Below are positions 1-12,445 of a stretch of DNA of 64,000 nt, in pieces (position 1 is the stretch's first letter; every line of letters begins with the position of its first letter). The translations under genes were made by a program, and so were the position numbers. The stretch lies in the NCBI GenBank assembly GCA_023614405.1, contig CM042689.1:332792305-332856304 (forward strand). Reading direction: 5' to 3'. The notes under the pieces were generated by a model that saw nothing but the letters and a program-made list of their open reading frames with translations, ran no database searches and was not told where the DNA came from. Source of the stretch: Avena insularis (lineage: Eukaryota; Streptophyta; Magnoliopsida; Poales; Poaceae).

Positions 1-751
1 AAGTAGATAGTGATAATACTACTTATTTGTGGCACTATCGTCTAGGTCATATTGGTGTAAAGCGCATGAAGAAACTCCATTCTGATGGACTTTTGGAGTC
101 TCTTGATTTTGAATCATTTGACACATGCGAACCATGCCTCATGGGCAAGATGATCAAAACCCCGTTCTCCGGTATGATGGAGCGAGCAACGGACTTGTTG
201 GAAATCATACATACCGATGTATGCGGACCGATGAGTGTTTCGACGCGCGGTGGATATCGCTATTTTCTCACTTTTACCGATGACTTAAGTAGATATGGGT
301 ATATCTATTTAATGAAACATAAATCTGAAACATTTGAAAAGTTCAAGGAATTTTAGAATGAAGTGGAGAACCATCGTAACAGAAAGATTAAGTTTCTACG
401 ATCCGATCGTGGAGGTGAATATTTGAGTTATGATTTTCTCACGCATCTTAAAGCAAGCGGAATCGTTTCGCAACTCACGCCACCCGGAACACCACAGCGC
501 AATGGTGTGTCTGAACGCCGGAATCGAACCTTATTAGATATGGTCCGATCGATGATGTCTCTTACTGATTTGCCGTTATCATTTTGGGGTTATGCATTAG
601 AAACCGCTGCATTCACTTTAAATAGGACACCATCTAAATCCGTTGAGACGACACCGTATGAACTGTGGTTTGGTGCTAAACCTAAGTTGTCGTTTCTTAA
701 ATTTTGGGGATGCGAAGCTTACGTCAAAAAGTTGATGCCGGACAAGCTCGA
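1..751 (+). pseudogene. copia pol, integrase region (5' half, broken)
   Basis: The frame starting near position 27 encodes the GAG-pre-integrase zinc-binding segment: a histidine pair (HYRLGH), then CEPCLMGK. The integrase core follows, with IHTDVCGPM (first catalytic Asp), RSDRGGEY (second Asp) and NGVSERRNRT (catalytic Glu). This is the copia integrase, which joins the cDNA to host DNA. A single in-frame TAG at 354-356 interrupts the core, in a context where related elements usually have a Gln codon; this is consistent with a C-to-T change. Coding stops at 751 because the gypsy element is inserted there. The frame continues after 12925. Confidence 0.88.
747..751. repeat. Target-site duplication CTCGA, left copy, of the gypsy insertion
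   Basis: CTCGA at 747-751 precedes the gypsy element and the same five bases at 12921-12925 follow its 3' LTR. Removing the gypsy element and one copy restores the copia reading frame, which is independent support that both boundaries are right. Confidence 0.9.
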
Positions 752-775
752 TGACAGATGCGCCGTCTGTGGGAA
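752..775 (+). other. Remnant of gypsy 5' LTR (5 bases) followed by a PBS-like sequence
   Basis: The element begins TGACA, which fits both the first bases of its 3' LTR (TGACA) and a fusion of that start with the final CA. Directly after it comes GATGCGCCGTCTGTGGGA, resembling the primer binding site region that normally follows the 5' LTR in Tat-type elements. The tRNA identity is not assigned. Confidence 0.6.
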
Positions 776-1063
776 TTGGGGCTGCTGATTGTGCGGTCGT
801 GACGGTTCCGACCCGATCGATCTACAACTCCTCGGCGACGGAGAATCACCTCCTCTTCGGCGCTTTCGACTTCACCGCCCACTCGCCGGCCACCACGAAG
901 GATTTCGAGCCCGTAGCCGACGGACTCGAAATTCTGTTCGGGAGCTTCTGCTTCCAGGTGGGACAAGCTGGTACCCTCCGCCTCCCTGAGCGGGTGCCCG
1001 TGCCGTCAATCAGGACCGCTTTGTGGGCTCCACACCCCGTGCTACGCACGTCACCATCAACAG

Positions 1064-3270
1064 ATGAGTTCTACAGCAGCAGCTGCTGCAACTCCGATCT
1101 GTGCGATCCACCTTCGGATGGAGGGACCTACGGTTCCGGATCCGAAAGCTGCGGCAGCAGCCAACCAATCTGCAGGCGCTATCTGTGCGCCGCAATCATC
1201 CAAACCGACGAGGAAACGCCTAACCCGCCGCCCAACCCCAACCCGCAGGACACAAACGGCGACAATGGGGACAACAGGGGCCACCACATCCAACTTAGCA
1301 AAGAAGGATGGGCCAAAGCACGCCGCGCCGTCGCAGGCGAAATAGTCCTACCTCTGGACTCCCCACGTGATCTGCTGATGGCATACCACTACCTCCTCAT
1401 CGAGGAGCACAAGAAACAAGTCAAGATGCAGGAGACGCTCGACAAACGCAAGAAAGCAGCCTCTGAGTCCAGTGCGCGACGAGCTGCGCTCTCCGCCATG
1501 GGACCTGGCTCCAGCACAAACGGAAACCAGGGAAACAAGCACCACTCTCGGGTGGAAAACATGGACCCGAAGGAGCGGCGTGACGTGACTCGAACTCTCC
1601 ACACATCATTCATGGATATGGACGCCGATGGCAACATCACCCCGAAAACGCCACAAGCTGCGATCATGGCAGCCACTGCGTACCTCGCGGCCCACCCACC
1701 TCCGGAGGGGGACCCGAAAAGGGCCATGCATAGGTCCGCACTCATCGGACTAGGACTAATCGGAGCTGCGCTCCACGAAGATGCTCCTACGGAGCCGAAG
1801 AAGAAAGCTCCGCCAGCGCGATCGAGCCCCACCCTCATCCAAGATGAAGAGGAACATGATCTTCCTCGAAGGAAGAAGAGCTCGCACCGCCATAAACGCG
1901 ACTACGACGCCAGAGACAAGCTTACACAGCGCAAGATCGACAAAGCACGCGCCAAACGCGCATGCTCGTCTGAATCTGAGATGGATGAAGACGAAGGAGA
2001 ACTCTGCAGGGCTCGATGCTTCAGCAGATCCGTCCGGCGAACACAGATGCCACGCAACTTCAAGCTTCCTTCGGATACTCCGAAATTCAACGGCACGCAA
2101 GATCCAAAGTCCTGGCTCAGTGACCATCTGTCATCCGTTAAGCTTCACGGAGGCAACAAAGAAACCGCCATGCAATGCCTTCAGCAATGACAGCACGAGC
2201 TGGGTCGGCTTAGCAGCCTATCATCAGGATCCATCCGAAGCTGGGAGGAGCTCGCTTATAGCTTCATCCGAAACTTCAAAGGCACCAGCAAGAGGCCAGC
2301 CTCAATCGAAGAGTTGCGAGCCTGCACTCAGAGAACGGGTGAATCTATTCGCTCGTACATACTACGCTGGTCTACAACCAAGAACTCCACAGCACACATC
2401 TCCGAAGAGCGGGCCATCGACGCCTTCCGGGACGGTGTCAAACGCCCAGACTTCAAGGAGAAAATTGGACGTGTAAATCCCAAGACACTCGACCAGCTCA
2501 TGGAAATCGCCAACAGCTGGGCAGACGGCGAAGATTGCATCCAGCGGGCGCAATCAGATGAAGAGGACGACTACAGCCAAAGACGCGAACGCCACAGCAA
2601 GAGGAGACCGCGCGTCTACGAAGACCGCGACGGACCCGACATGGTCGCAGCCGGCTACGCCGACCGCCGTAACGACAACAGCCGCAACAGCGGAGGATAC
2701 CGCAGCGGAAACTTCCGCGACAACGGACGACCAACGCAGTCGTGGCAACGCCGCGACCGCGACAACGGACCCTCAGCATTCGACAAACTTTCGGGTCCAT
2801 GCACCATCCACTTCTACATCGACAAACAAGATGGCAAAAAGAAAGCTAGCCACATTCTCAAGGACTGCCGCGAGTTCCAGAAACTCAGCGAAGGCATGAT
2901 GCAGATGAGGCAACAAGCTCCAATTCCTGCGTTCGGAAATGCACCTGCGCCAGGTGAAATAGCACACGGAGCTCCTCCACCGCCGCCTATTGGAGGCCCA
3001 CATCAACCAGTCGCACCAGCACAAAACAACGCCGGGGTCGCATACCCCCCACCAAAGGGAGCACTAAATATGATCCAGAAGGGACGCCCAACCAACAGGG
3101 TGCAGAAGAAAATCACCCGACAAATCAACATGGCCGTGGCAACTCGCTGCAATCCCGAGTACCTCGGTGGATCGGAGTCCTGCATCACATTCACTCGCGG
3201 ATCACCCTTGCCGATCCTCGCCAGGTCATGCTGCCACAGTGCTGAGGCGCAGATCGGAGGCTTGAGATGA
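1064..3270 (+). pseudogene. gypsy gag (capsid/nucleocapsid), broken
   Basis: This is the gag gene of the gypsy element. A likely start is the Met at 1064 (MSSTAAAAATPIC). The frame shifts near 1290-1340 into the frame that carries the rest. The capsid-like part begins around 2047 with MPRNFKLPSDTPKFNG and contains a GTQDPKSWLSDHL segment typical of retrotransposon gag. A TGA at 2188-2190 interrupts it, and the same frame then runs on through FIRNFKGTSKRP and the acidic/arginine-rich linker (about 2560-2770). Near 2797-2870 comes PCTIHFYIDKQDGKKKASHI followed by LKDC, the Cys/His segment that replaces a classic zinc knuckle in this lineage. Between 2930 and 3060 the product is Pro-rich. The stop at 3268-3270 comes just after the protease frame begins. 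Confidence 0.82.
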
Positions 3271-3660
3271 GTCGCGTCTTCATGGACGGCGGCAGCATCA
3301 ACCTAATGTTCGCAAGCACTCTAGCAGCTATGTGGATCCCGCAATGCAGCCGAACAATCAGACACAACGTTCCACGGCATTGTCCTGTGGAAGGCATCTT
3401 CCCCAGGCAAAATAGGGCTCGGCGTCATCTTCGAAGCCGGACAACTTTCGGCAGAATGCCTAGAATTGAAGTGGTGGATCGCCGTTGCAATACCACGCCA
3501 TCTCGACGTAGCATTCGCAAGGTTCCTGGCCGTCCCCACACTACGCGCATACCTACTACTCAAGATGCCAGACCAAGGGCGTCATCACAGTCCACGGGAG
3601 CTTCACCCGATCGGACCAATGCGACAGAGATTTCAACAAAATCTCCTAGTCTTTCGGCAT
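3267..3660 (+). pseudogene. gypsy aspartic protease, broken
   Basis: The frame opening at 3267 reads VFMDGGSINLMFASTLAAM. The DGGS matches the D-(T/G)-G-(S/A) active-site loop of retroelement aspartic proteases, followed by the usual INL(L/M)FA context. After about 40 residues the frame is lost by indels, and downstream matches are scattered over several frames up to the RT. The protease would cleave the gag-pol polyprotein; this copy cannot make a full enzyme. Confidence 0.7.
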
Positions 3661-5000
3661 GCAAGACGAGCTTGTAAGGCTCCGCGAGGTGACGGACAAT
3701 GGGCTACCCCCAGTCACCAAGCAGAACGCACCTGACATGTCCTTCGACTCCACCATCAACACCAAAAAAGTGCAGGTCCATCCAACGGACGCATCCAAGA
3801 GGGCACTGATCGCCAACGACCTCAAGATCAAGATAGGAAGCGCTCGTCGAATTCCTCCGTGGCGCTGGAAATCTACCTGGTGTCCTGCGGACATGCCAGG
3901 AGTTCCCAAGGAATTCGCCGAGCACGCACTCAATGTCTTCCCAGACACCAAGCCAGTCAAGCAGTCCATCCGAAGACTGTCAGAACCACGAGCCGAAGCT
4001 ATCGGCAAGGAGATCAACAGATTACTCGCAGCAGACTTCATTCGGGAAATCAAGGAAAGCGAGTGGCTGGCAAACACGGTGATGGTCCCAAAGAAGGACA
4101 CGGACATCCTGCGGATGTGCGTGGACTTCACGTCACTAAATAAACACTGCCCTAAGGACCACTTCCCTCTTCCTCGGATCGACCAGATCATCGATTCGAC
4201 TGCAGGTTGTGAGAAACTCCTTCCTCGACGCCTACTCAAAGATAACCAGATTCGACTCAAGGTCGAAGATCAAGAAAACGGCGTTCATCACACCGCTCGA
4301 GTATACCGTTACAACACAATGCCCTTCGGCTAAAGAACACGGGTGCCACGTACCAGCGATGCATGCAGCTGCCTCAAGGACCAGATCGGTCGCAACGTCC
4401 AAGTCTATGTCGACGACATAGTCATAAAACCAAGGAGGCAAGAACACTTCTCGGCGATCTCCGCGAGGCGTTCGACAACCTTGACCGCTACAGATCAAGC
4501 TCAATCCGAAAAGTGCGCTTCAAGGCCCCTCGGTCACCGCTCGGTACTTCATCTCTCAACGAGGATCGAGGCAAACCCAAGAAAATCAAAGCTATCATGA
4601 CAATGGAGAAGCCAAAACCTCAAGGGCATTCAGCAGCTCGAGGCGATAGCGGCACTAAGGTGTTCATCGGCCGCATGGGCGAAGGCCCTACCATTTTACC
4701 GGTTCACGCAAGGCGCACAAGTTCGAGTGGACGCCAGAAGCCAACGACGCATTCGAAAACCTCAAGCGGCTCCTCTCCACCTCGCCCGTTTTGGTCACAC
4801 CAAAAGAGCGCGAGCCCCTATTGCTGTACATAGCAGCCACACACCAGGTGGTCAGCACAGTACTTGTGGTCGAACGACTCGAAGAAGGCAAGACCCACGG
4901 GGTACAACGCCCAATTTACTACCTCAGCGAGGTCCTCACTCCAACAAAACAGCGGTACGACTACTGTGGCTTCACGGCGTGTTCATGACGGCTCGACGGT
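3659..5000 (+). pseudogene. gypsy reverse transcriptase, broken
   Basis: The frame 3659-4333 carries the N-terminal RT region (VKQSIRRLSEPRAEAI, then ADFIREIKESEWLANTVMVP, then MCVDFTSLNKHCPKDHFPLP). Other frames continue with FLDAYS (near 4220) and the catalytic box YVDDIV (near 4406). The connection region, with the usual tethering text before RNase H, runs to about 5000. At least three frameshifts and a stop after FGTNTMPFG-like text (4331-4333) break it. The Asp pair of YVDD is still readable, so the damage is mainly from indels. Confidence 0.82.
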
Positions 5001-5163
5001 GAGCCACTACTTCAGGAGCATCGTGATGGTCGTCAACGAGGCACCCCTAAACAGCATCCTGAATAACCCGGAGGCCACAGACGCGTGGCCTGTGGGGCAT
5101 TGAACTATCATCCCGGACATCATCTCTGGCGACGCATCAAATCTCAAGTCCTTCCGGACTTCG

Positions 5164-5640
5164 GTGCATGGATGGAGCTGCACCGCTGACACCCCAGACA
5201 TGTCGCAGTCCTGGACAATGCATTTTGACGGCTCCAAACGCGAAGCCGGAGCAGGGGCCGGAGTCATACTCACCTCCCCGCAAGGTGACAAGATGAAGTA
5301 CGTCCTTCGGATGAAATTCAGAGCCTCCAACAACGAGGCCGAATACGAGGCCCTCATCCATGGCATGAGGATGGCAAAGATATGCGCGTATAGCGTGCTG
5401 GTCATCTACGGTGACTCCAACCTCGTCGTCCAACAGACGATGAATGAGTGCGACGCACACGCCGAAAACATGATCGCGTACCGCGCGCTTTACAATTCAC
5501 TCGAAGGAAAATTTGACGGCTGTGAACTTCGGCACATCGGAAGAGAGAGCAACGAGGAGGCCGATAGACTCGCCAACATCGGCTCCACTTGTGCAAAAGT
5601 ACCACCAGGTGTGTTCCTCAAACAGATCTGCGTGCCATCT
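5164..5640 (+). pseudogene. gypsy RNase H domain
   Basis: The frame from 5164 encodes a continuous RNase H: MHFDGSKREAGAGAGVIL (first Asp), NNEAEYEALIHGM (catalytic Glu), VIYGDSNLVVQQ (second Asp), and RESNEEADRLANIGS at the end (last Asp). RNase H removes the RNA strand during cDNA synthesis. The domain is uninterrupted, but the frame decays into non-homologous text after about 5640, where the correct frame moves elsewhere toward the integrase. Confidence 0.85.
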
Positions 5641-5756
5641 ATCAAGCGGAAATTCCCCAAAGGATCACCCGAAGAGGCAGAACACTCGGGGGCTACGCTA
5701 CCCGAAGGTCATGAAGGACCCGAAAAGTTGGATACCGAAGTTGCCATGGTCAACCT

Positions 5757-7014
5757 GATACAGGTCATGGCAGTCGACGAAACTTGGACACGTCCATACC
5801 TCCGCCACGATAAACGGAGAATTGCCAGACAGCCCGACAGATGCCCGACGCGTATCTCGTCGGTCAAAAGCCTTCACCATCATGAACGGCGAGCTGTACA
5901 AACGCAGCATTATGGGCGTACTACAACGATGCGTCACCCTCAACGACGGCAAGGCCATACTCCAAGATATACACGAGGGCATCTGCGACCACCACGCAGG
6001 CAGTCGCTCCCTCGTCGCCAAAGCTCTGCGAGCAGGATTCTACTGGCCAACGGCCATGAGCGACGCAAAGGACATCGTCCGAAGATGCAATGGGTGCCAA
6101 CGGTTCGCCGACAAACCGCACGCACCTGGGTCCGAATTTCGACCCATACCCATAGCCTGGCCTTTTGCCCAATGGGGCCTCGACATGATCGGCAAATTGC
6201 CAAAATCTTCGAAAGGCGGACACGTCTTCCTCCTGGTCGCAGTCGACAAATTCACCAAGTGGATCGAAGCCATGCCAGTCACCAACCAGAAGGGCAAAAC
6301 CGCCGTCAAATTCTTCGAATCCATTGTCTACAGATTTGGCGTACCGCACAGCATCATCACCGACAACAGATCGAACTTCATCTCTGAAGAGTTCCAGGAC
6401 TTCTGCGAAGGCCTCGGGATCAATATTACGTATGCCTCAGTGGCACACCCGCAAACAAACGGGCAAGTGGAAAAGGCCAACGGCCTAATCGGCGCCGGCA
6501 TCAAGAAGCGCCTCATGAGCTCACTCGAGCACAAAGCTGGAAACTGGACAAAAGAACTACCGTCTGTCCTGTGGAGTTTACGGACTACGCCAAACAGCTC
6601 CACCGGCTACACACCGTTCTTCATGGTGCACGGAGCTGAGGCTGTGCTACCAGCCGAAGTACGCCACCAGGCTCCACGAGTCGTCGCTTACAGCGAAGCC
6701 GAATCCACGGCCGCACTCGAAGATGCCGTCGACACACTCGACGAAGCACGGGATATAGCAGCAGCTAGATACGCGGTGTACCAAAGAAAGTCTCCGCAAA
6801 TACACATACCGCCGCGCCAAGGTCCTTCGTCGAAGGAGACCTCGTCTTGCGACTTAAGCAAACGCGACCGAATAAACTCAAGTCGCCATGGGAAGGACCC
6901 TATGCCATCACCGAGGTCATCCTAGGTGGCGCCTATCGCCTCAAGCACGTGGAGTCTAGAGTCGCATACTCCAACCCATGGAACATCTCGCACCTGCGAC
7001 GATTCTACCCGTAG
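5757..7014 (+). pseudogene. gypsy integrase, nearly complete with frameshift at the C terminus
   Basis: The frame 5822-6925 starts with the HHCC zinc finger (IHEGICDHH ... RRCNGCQRFA). The core follows: WGLDMIGKLP (first Asp), ITDNRSNFIS (second Asp; the usual DNG is DNR here) and HPQTNGQVEKANG (Glu). A GYTPFFMVHGAEAVLP segment is typical of the lineage. Near 6790 a frameshift moves the C-terminal DNA-binding part into another frame, where it reads on through WEGPYAI and NPWNISHLRRFYP to a TAG at 7012-7014. The Gly-to-Arg change beside the second catalytic Asp would itself be suspect. Confidence 0.85.
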
Positions 7015-7164
7015 CAACCTACCCCCTTTTTACTTTCAATAAGGCTTTCAGCCAAGGCTACTCAGCCGAACCATGTACTTCCTCCATCACGATATAAATA
7101 AAGCTAAGTACCTCGCCCCCAACCCTCGGTTGACTATTTTCTGCAACTTTACTACATGCTACAT

Positions 7165-7350
7165 ATGCACTCGGGGGCTCCCCCCACCTCACGATTTCAT
7201 CGACTGAGGTCAAACGTACACCTGTAGTGACCACGTCGTCAGCAAACGAAAAGGGCAAAACGCACTTTCGGGCTCCCCACCTCACGATTTCATCGACTGA
7301 GGACAAAAACGTGTACACCTGAGTAGCTGACCACGTCAGGCAAACGAAAA
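7165..7350. repeat. Direct repeat pair in the gypsy 3' non-coding region
   Basis: Two imperfect copies of about 90 bp follow each other. Each begins with GGGCTCCCC-CACCTCACGA, continues with TTTCATCGACTGAGG and ends with a CAAACGAAAAGG segment. The first copy starts with CACTCGGGGGCTC, close to the element's polypurine tract. They lie between the integrase stop and the end of the antisense gene. Confidence 0.8.
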
Positions 7351-7559
7351 GGACACGTACTACATCAAAGCACTGCGTGCTCGCTAACAAGCAAACCTTT
7401 ACAACAAAGGGCACATACACGCCTAGCCGCAATATACAAATTTTACATCTATCTGTTCATTTTCAGGTACTACATATTCTGAAGAATAACCTGAGCACGC
7501 TGCTCAAACAAATCTACAATCTGTTCGCATATCGCTTTACAGCCAGAATGCGGACGCAT

Positions 7560-10500
7560 ATTCCACTCGCCACCATCTGGTCGAGGAGGTGGCCCGATCG
7601 CCACAAAGCCAAATCTACATCGGCGATGCACCCTCACAAGAGACAAGGCAGCCTTCACCGCGACGAGCTGCTGCCGCACCAGCTCCTTCACATTGCCGGC
7701 ACCAAACTTCGCCGAAGGCCTGCAAGGGTCGTTGCACGGCATCCAACGGAAACATGACGGCAAAGACCGAGGAAAGCGATATACGCACTGGCGAGCACCC
7801 GAAAACCTGGTAGACACGATCCCGCACTGCCGCTGTAACTATGGCGCGATCACGATCCATCCGGAAGAAGCCGCGGCCTCCATGTCCTGTTGAGTCAAGC
7901 AATTGACTCGAACAGCACACGCCTTCTTCCCTCGGAGCAAGATTCGCACCTGCGACAATCACACAAAACAAGGATAAGGCCAGCAGGCTCACCCGAAGTA
8001 CTGAGCTACAGCTCGAAAGAAGGATCAACTTACATTGCAGCTGCTCGGACAACCGACCCAGCTCTGCCATCAAATACTCCTCTCTGGCTGCACCACGATC
8101 TGCTTTGGATTTCCAAACGTCAGCGCGACCGCGCAACCCAAGCAAATCTCTCTCCAAGCTGCGCACGCGATCTCGAAGAAACGCGAGCTGCGAGGAATCA
8201 TCCAATGATACTCGCAAGGGCCTTTCGGATGACGTGTCAACCGGGTCAGCACCCGAAGGAACCTATAGCAACAGAAAAAAAGAAGGCACATAGACATTCA
8301 GCCAAGGATAAAGCTCAACTCGGAGGAATTCATTAAAATAAGGCCACTGCGTGGCACAAGGATGGTGCTACAAAGGATATTTACAGCAAAAGTAAACTAC
8401 ATACTACCCTACATCTCCTATGCCTAAGGCGTAGGACACCGAGCCGCCTAGCTTTGGCCTCGCCGCTTGGCCGCAGCTGCACGTACTCGCATAACAAGTC
8501 AATGAGCTTGGGCCCATATCGCCTGCAGCGAGCGGAGTAGGCAGAAGGCTACCTCGATCCATCCGCAGCCGTCGGCATCCGAGAAGTGATCTGGGCAAGT
8601 CCAGCTTCGCCGACCGCCATGGCTATCGCCACCCGACGGACGTGCCGATGCCCTTCGCGCTGCGCTTGTACGCCGCAGCGCTAACCGACAGAGCCTCCGC
8701 CAGGCACCCACGTCTTCAAGGGATGCGCCTTCGAAGAGCTCCTGGTAGAAGCGACCAAGGACCTCTTTCGCCTTGGCAAGGGAGTTGACGACGGTGCGGC
8801 GGTCTTCGACCGCCATGATGGCATCATCGAGCACTCCGTGCTCCAGAGCACCATGGTCAAACTCGATGCTCATGCATCCGAGACAAAACAGAAGAAAACA
8901 TGAAGAAAGTCAACGTGACGAAGACCAAGAAAGAAGCAAGTACAAAATCTAGCACTCACCGAAATAGCCTTGGCAGCCATGAGCTTCTCCGCCACCCCTT
9001 TTTCACGAGCAGCAAGCGATTGCCAGCTGCTCCTCACGACCTGACCTCCTGCTGCAGACGCTCTTTCGCTTGGTGCCTTCGTCGGCTCCAGCTCAAAGCG
9101 CTCTTCGCCTCCGATTGGCCAAGGCTCTTCTTCAGAGCATCGACCTCACGGAGAGAATCGTTATGCTCCTCTGCATTTACAACAAGCAAGCGTCAAAGAA
9201 CAAGACCAGGATAAGTAAACCAAGTACTACAAGGCAGTCGAATACCTTGAAGCTGCATGATTTTCGACTCGGCGTCGAGCGTTCCTCCACCAAACCGCTT
9301 GGCCTCTGGACAAAAAGGCTGCAACAGGAATTAATAGTAAGAGCAGGACTTGGGGGCTACGCCCAACACAAAGAAGCATAAACAACATCAGCATACGAAG
9401 ACACTCGGGGGCTCCCCCCATCAAGCAGAAAAACTTACGTGCTCCGAAGGCGAACCCGCAGACCCGCCTGCGAAATTCTGAGGCGCAACCACCAGCCTCT
9501 CCTGCACAGGAGGATCTGGAGCAGCGCCACCCGAAGTAACCACCGTCTGAGGAGGAGGCGACGCAATGTTCGACTCCCCCATCATATCCCCCGCACCATC
9601 ACTGGAGCCATCGGAGGATTGCCTGCATACGAAGCCAATCAGCACAGGTGCAAATATCATAAGAACAGACGAACAACAGTACAACAAGAACAACTTACGA
9701 GCCCAGTGCGCTCAGGTCGAAGATAGGAGAAGCCCTTCGGGCCCTCTTCTCCTCCTTTTCTTCCTTCGTCTCCTCCTTCTTCTCTTCCTTCTTCCGCTTT
9801 GCTGGCGGGTGCGGAGCAATAACTCGCACAGGAATGGCAGGAAGGGGAGAGGAAGAACCCCCAGGAACATCATCATAACGCTCAAGGCCCAGAAGATTTC
9901 TGGGAGTCGGAGGAGTTGAAGCATCCGAAGACTCGCTCGAGCTCCGTGATCTCTCGCGCGTATGGTCCTCACTCGACTCATCGGCATCCTCCGCAGGGGA
10001 TCGCGCTGACGGTAGCTCGGACACGGAGTCCACCACTTCATTATCCGGGGCATTCGGATACCTTTCGGGCAACGGTGGTGCCATGCCTGGCACTTTGAAG
10101 ATCTGCAAAAGGAACAAGAACTTTGTTAGCAAACAAAGGACACAAATAAACACCCAAACAAAAAAGGGAAGCACTACGTGCGCAAATCTACACCTTTGGC
10201 ACGACCAACGCCGAAGAAAAGGGAGGAGTCAGCGACTTCCCCGGGATCTTTTCGTCGACCTTGAACTTCAACAGCGCGCGAAGATCCTTGTCAAGTTCCA
10301 CCTCGGAGATTTTCTCACTCGAAACCCTCGTCGGATCACGGCGCCCAGAGTAAAGAAACATCGGATGCGCCCTCACTTGAAGGGGCTGCACTCGACGCTC
10401 AAGAAACGTCCGGATGATGTCGACACCGTTCACCTCCTTCTCAGGAATCAGTTGGAGATCCTCCACCCGACGGTACAGGGCCTCTATCTCCGCCACCTCA

Positions 10501-11148
10501 CCATCCAAGACTTGATTTTTCCAGGATCTCTTCTTCTCAATCAACTGGGAGGGTCAAAGAGCGAGACCAAAATCTTGCCCAGCAAGTCTGAGTCACGGAT
10601 GTAAAACCATTTCCTCCGCCAAGATCTTGGACAGATTCGGACATGGAGAAGGAAAAATTGGACATTGGGACCGAGGAGATGATGAAACCCCAATGGGATA
10701 CACCCCATCCGAACAGATCGCCTCTTCACGGAATAAAGCTTCGGAAGAGGCCAAAGTGCGACTCAATGCCAAGCCAACACTGCATAAGCGTGATAAAACA
10801 CGCAATGTGGAGAAGGGAGTTGGGAGGCAGATGATGATGGAGTTGAACCCCATAGAAAAGAAGCGATCCACGAAGGAAGTCATGGACAGGAAAAGAAAAC
10901 CCGCGAATCACGAAGGCAACGAACATAACCCGGAACCCAGATGGGGGACGGGGGATTACCTCATTGCCGGGGAGTATCACGGCCGTCGTGTCTTGCGGGA
11001 TCAGGCTCCGCTCGCGCAGCTTGCGGAGATCGCTCTCCCGCGTCTCTGATCGCCGCCAGCCACCATCGGTGACACGAGCAGCGGCGGCGCCCTTCTTGCC
11101 TCCGGCGGCGCTGGTCCCAACTGCAGATGAGGACTTCTTTTTCCCCAT
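7560..11148 (-). pseudogene. Spliced antisense ORF (aORF) of the Tat/Retand element
   Basis: On the strand opposite gag-pol, an ORF starts at 11148 (MGKKKSSSAVG). It matches the plant 'putative gypsy-type transposon' domain known from antisense ORFs of Tat/Retand elements: a basic N-terminus, then LIPQDTTAVILPGNEVIPRP, then HHHLPPNSLLHIACFI. It shifts frame near 10730 and continues with WRRKWFYIRDSD (about 10610), then a segment ending VVPKV at 10188. A donor GT and an acceptor TTTTGCAG (about 10104) suggest splicing to IFKVPGMAPPLPERYP and an acidic/Ser-rich linker (9695-10110). Further coding blocks lie at 9421-9693, 8499-8873 (FDHGALEHGVLDDAIM) and 7615-8217 (coiled-coil-like LRDRVRSLERDLLGLRGR). 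Its function is unknown. I infer introns from splice-like borders; this copy has at least one frameshift. Confidence 0.72.
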
Positions 11149-11638
11149 GGCGCTACGGCGATGGTGGCGTTGCCAACGAAGAAAGACAAAGGAAATGTGG
11201 AAGAAAAGCTCGGCGCACAGCAAGAATCGCTCAAGAGCAAGGAAGCAATGAACAGATGAACTGCTGCGGTGAAAAACAAAACACGATTTCACCACGGATT
11301 ATAACAGCGAAGACGACGCACGCTGGCCGTCCATCGAGAAGACCTAACGACAACGGTAGATCTGGCCGTACACGTGTCAGCACCAAAACGAACAGTCGAT
11401 ACAACGCCGACCACTATGCGGAAATCGAGGAGACGCCAGTAATCATCTCACGCCAGGCGTGACCGGTCAATTCAAAGTCAGGAAGTGGGACCCACGCTTC
11501 GTCAAGTCAAGTCATCTCTGGCGCAGCAGACGCTTGAGGTCATCGATCGTCAGCACTGACGTCATCAAAAGCTATACTAGCACTAACTTCGGCTACACAG
11601 CTAAGAGTACTCACTCGAATCTACGGTTCGACTAAATA

Positions 11639-12445
11639 CTCGGGGGCTACTCCTATCAGGAGCACTGGCCGCGCACCCGAAAGACAAATGAACACAACAC
11701 ACTTCTCTGAGTCCTACGTCGAGTCTACGACTCCACTATGGACTCGGGGGCTACTCCCATAGGGAGGAAGGATTTAAGCATCCGAAAATTTTCGAGTCCT
11801 ACGGACTAAACAACTGAGCAATTCTTGCACTAAAGTCTCCGCTCGAGTCTACGACTCGAACAGACACTCGGGGGCTACTCCCATAGGGAGCGCTGGCCGC
11901 GCACACTATGAAATCTTCGACTGCGATCTTCCGGATCCGCATGCAAAAACTTTTTTCGACAACTCTGCCCCAATTAATGCTAAGTGAGTAACATCCTCCT
12001 TGGCCACCCGAAACACCTCCGCGGTGATAAACATTCGGATGCTGCGTCTGCGACGCAAAGATAAGACCTACAGATATCATCTGATGGCCTGGCAACGCAC
12101 CTGACTGCGCTCTGCTAATATAGATCCATGCCAACAGGCGTGATGAAAAATCCCGACGGACGCGTTGGGTACACCAATTAAAATCACTGGAATTCCACTC
12201 CTGTAAGTCCTCCGCGGCCTGAGTCGAATTACGCCAGCATATGTTCCAGGTTCGGGTTGAGGGACCCGAACCTGAAGAAGATCATGTTGTTTCGTCCTAA
12301 GACAGTTAACTGACCCCGATCCGTCGGGTGAGTCAGACACACGCGTCAACAATCCCTACACATTCTCTTGAAAGACAGAGTTGCACCCGAAAGATTGAAG
12401 AGTCCTCAGCCGAATCTACGATTCAACTGATCACTCGGGGGCTAC
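11639..12445 (+). repeat. Iterated polypurine-tract-like motifs before the gypsy 3' LTR
   Basis: The motif ACTCGGGGGCTACT occurs near 11639, 11741, 11868 and finally at 12433-12446, where it abuts the LTR and is the presumed true polypurine tract. Two copies share a longer block (CCATAGGGAG and CTGGCCGCGCAC). Related G-runs (CTCGGGGGCTCC) occur near 7170 and 9403. The rest of the interval has no recognisable gene. Confidence 0.75.

Noticed and set aside
724..1049. Open minus-strand frames opposite the gypsy leader
   Set aside because: They overlap the PBS-like region and the leader, shift frame freely and show no family resemblance; they are shadows.
3321..4260. Long minus-strand open frames opposite the gypsy protease and RT
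   Set aside because: The sense strand encodes clear protease and RT motifs; the opposite frames are mirror effects of GC-biased codons.
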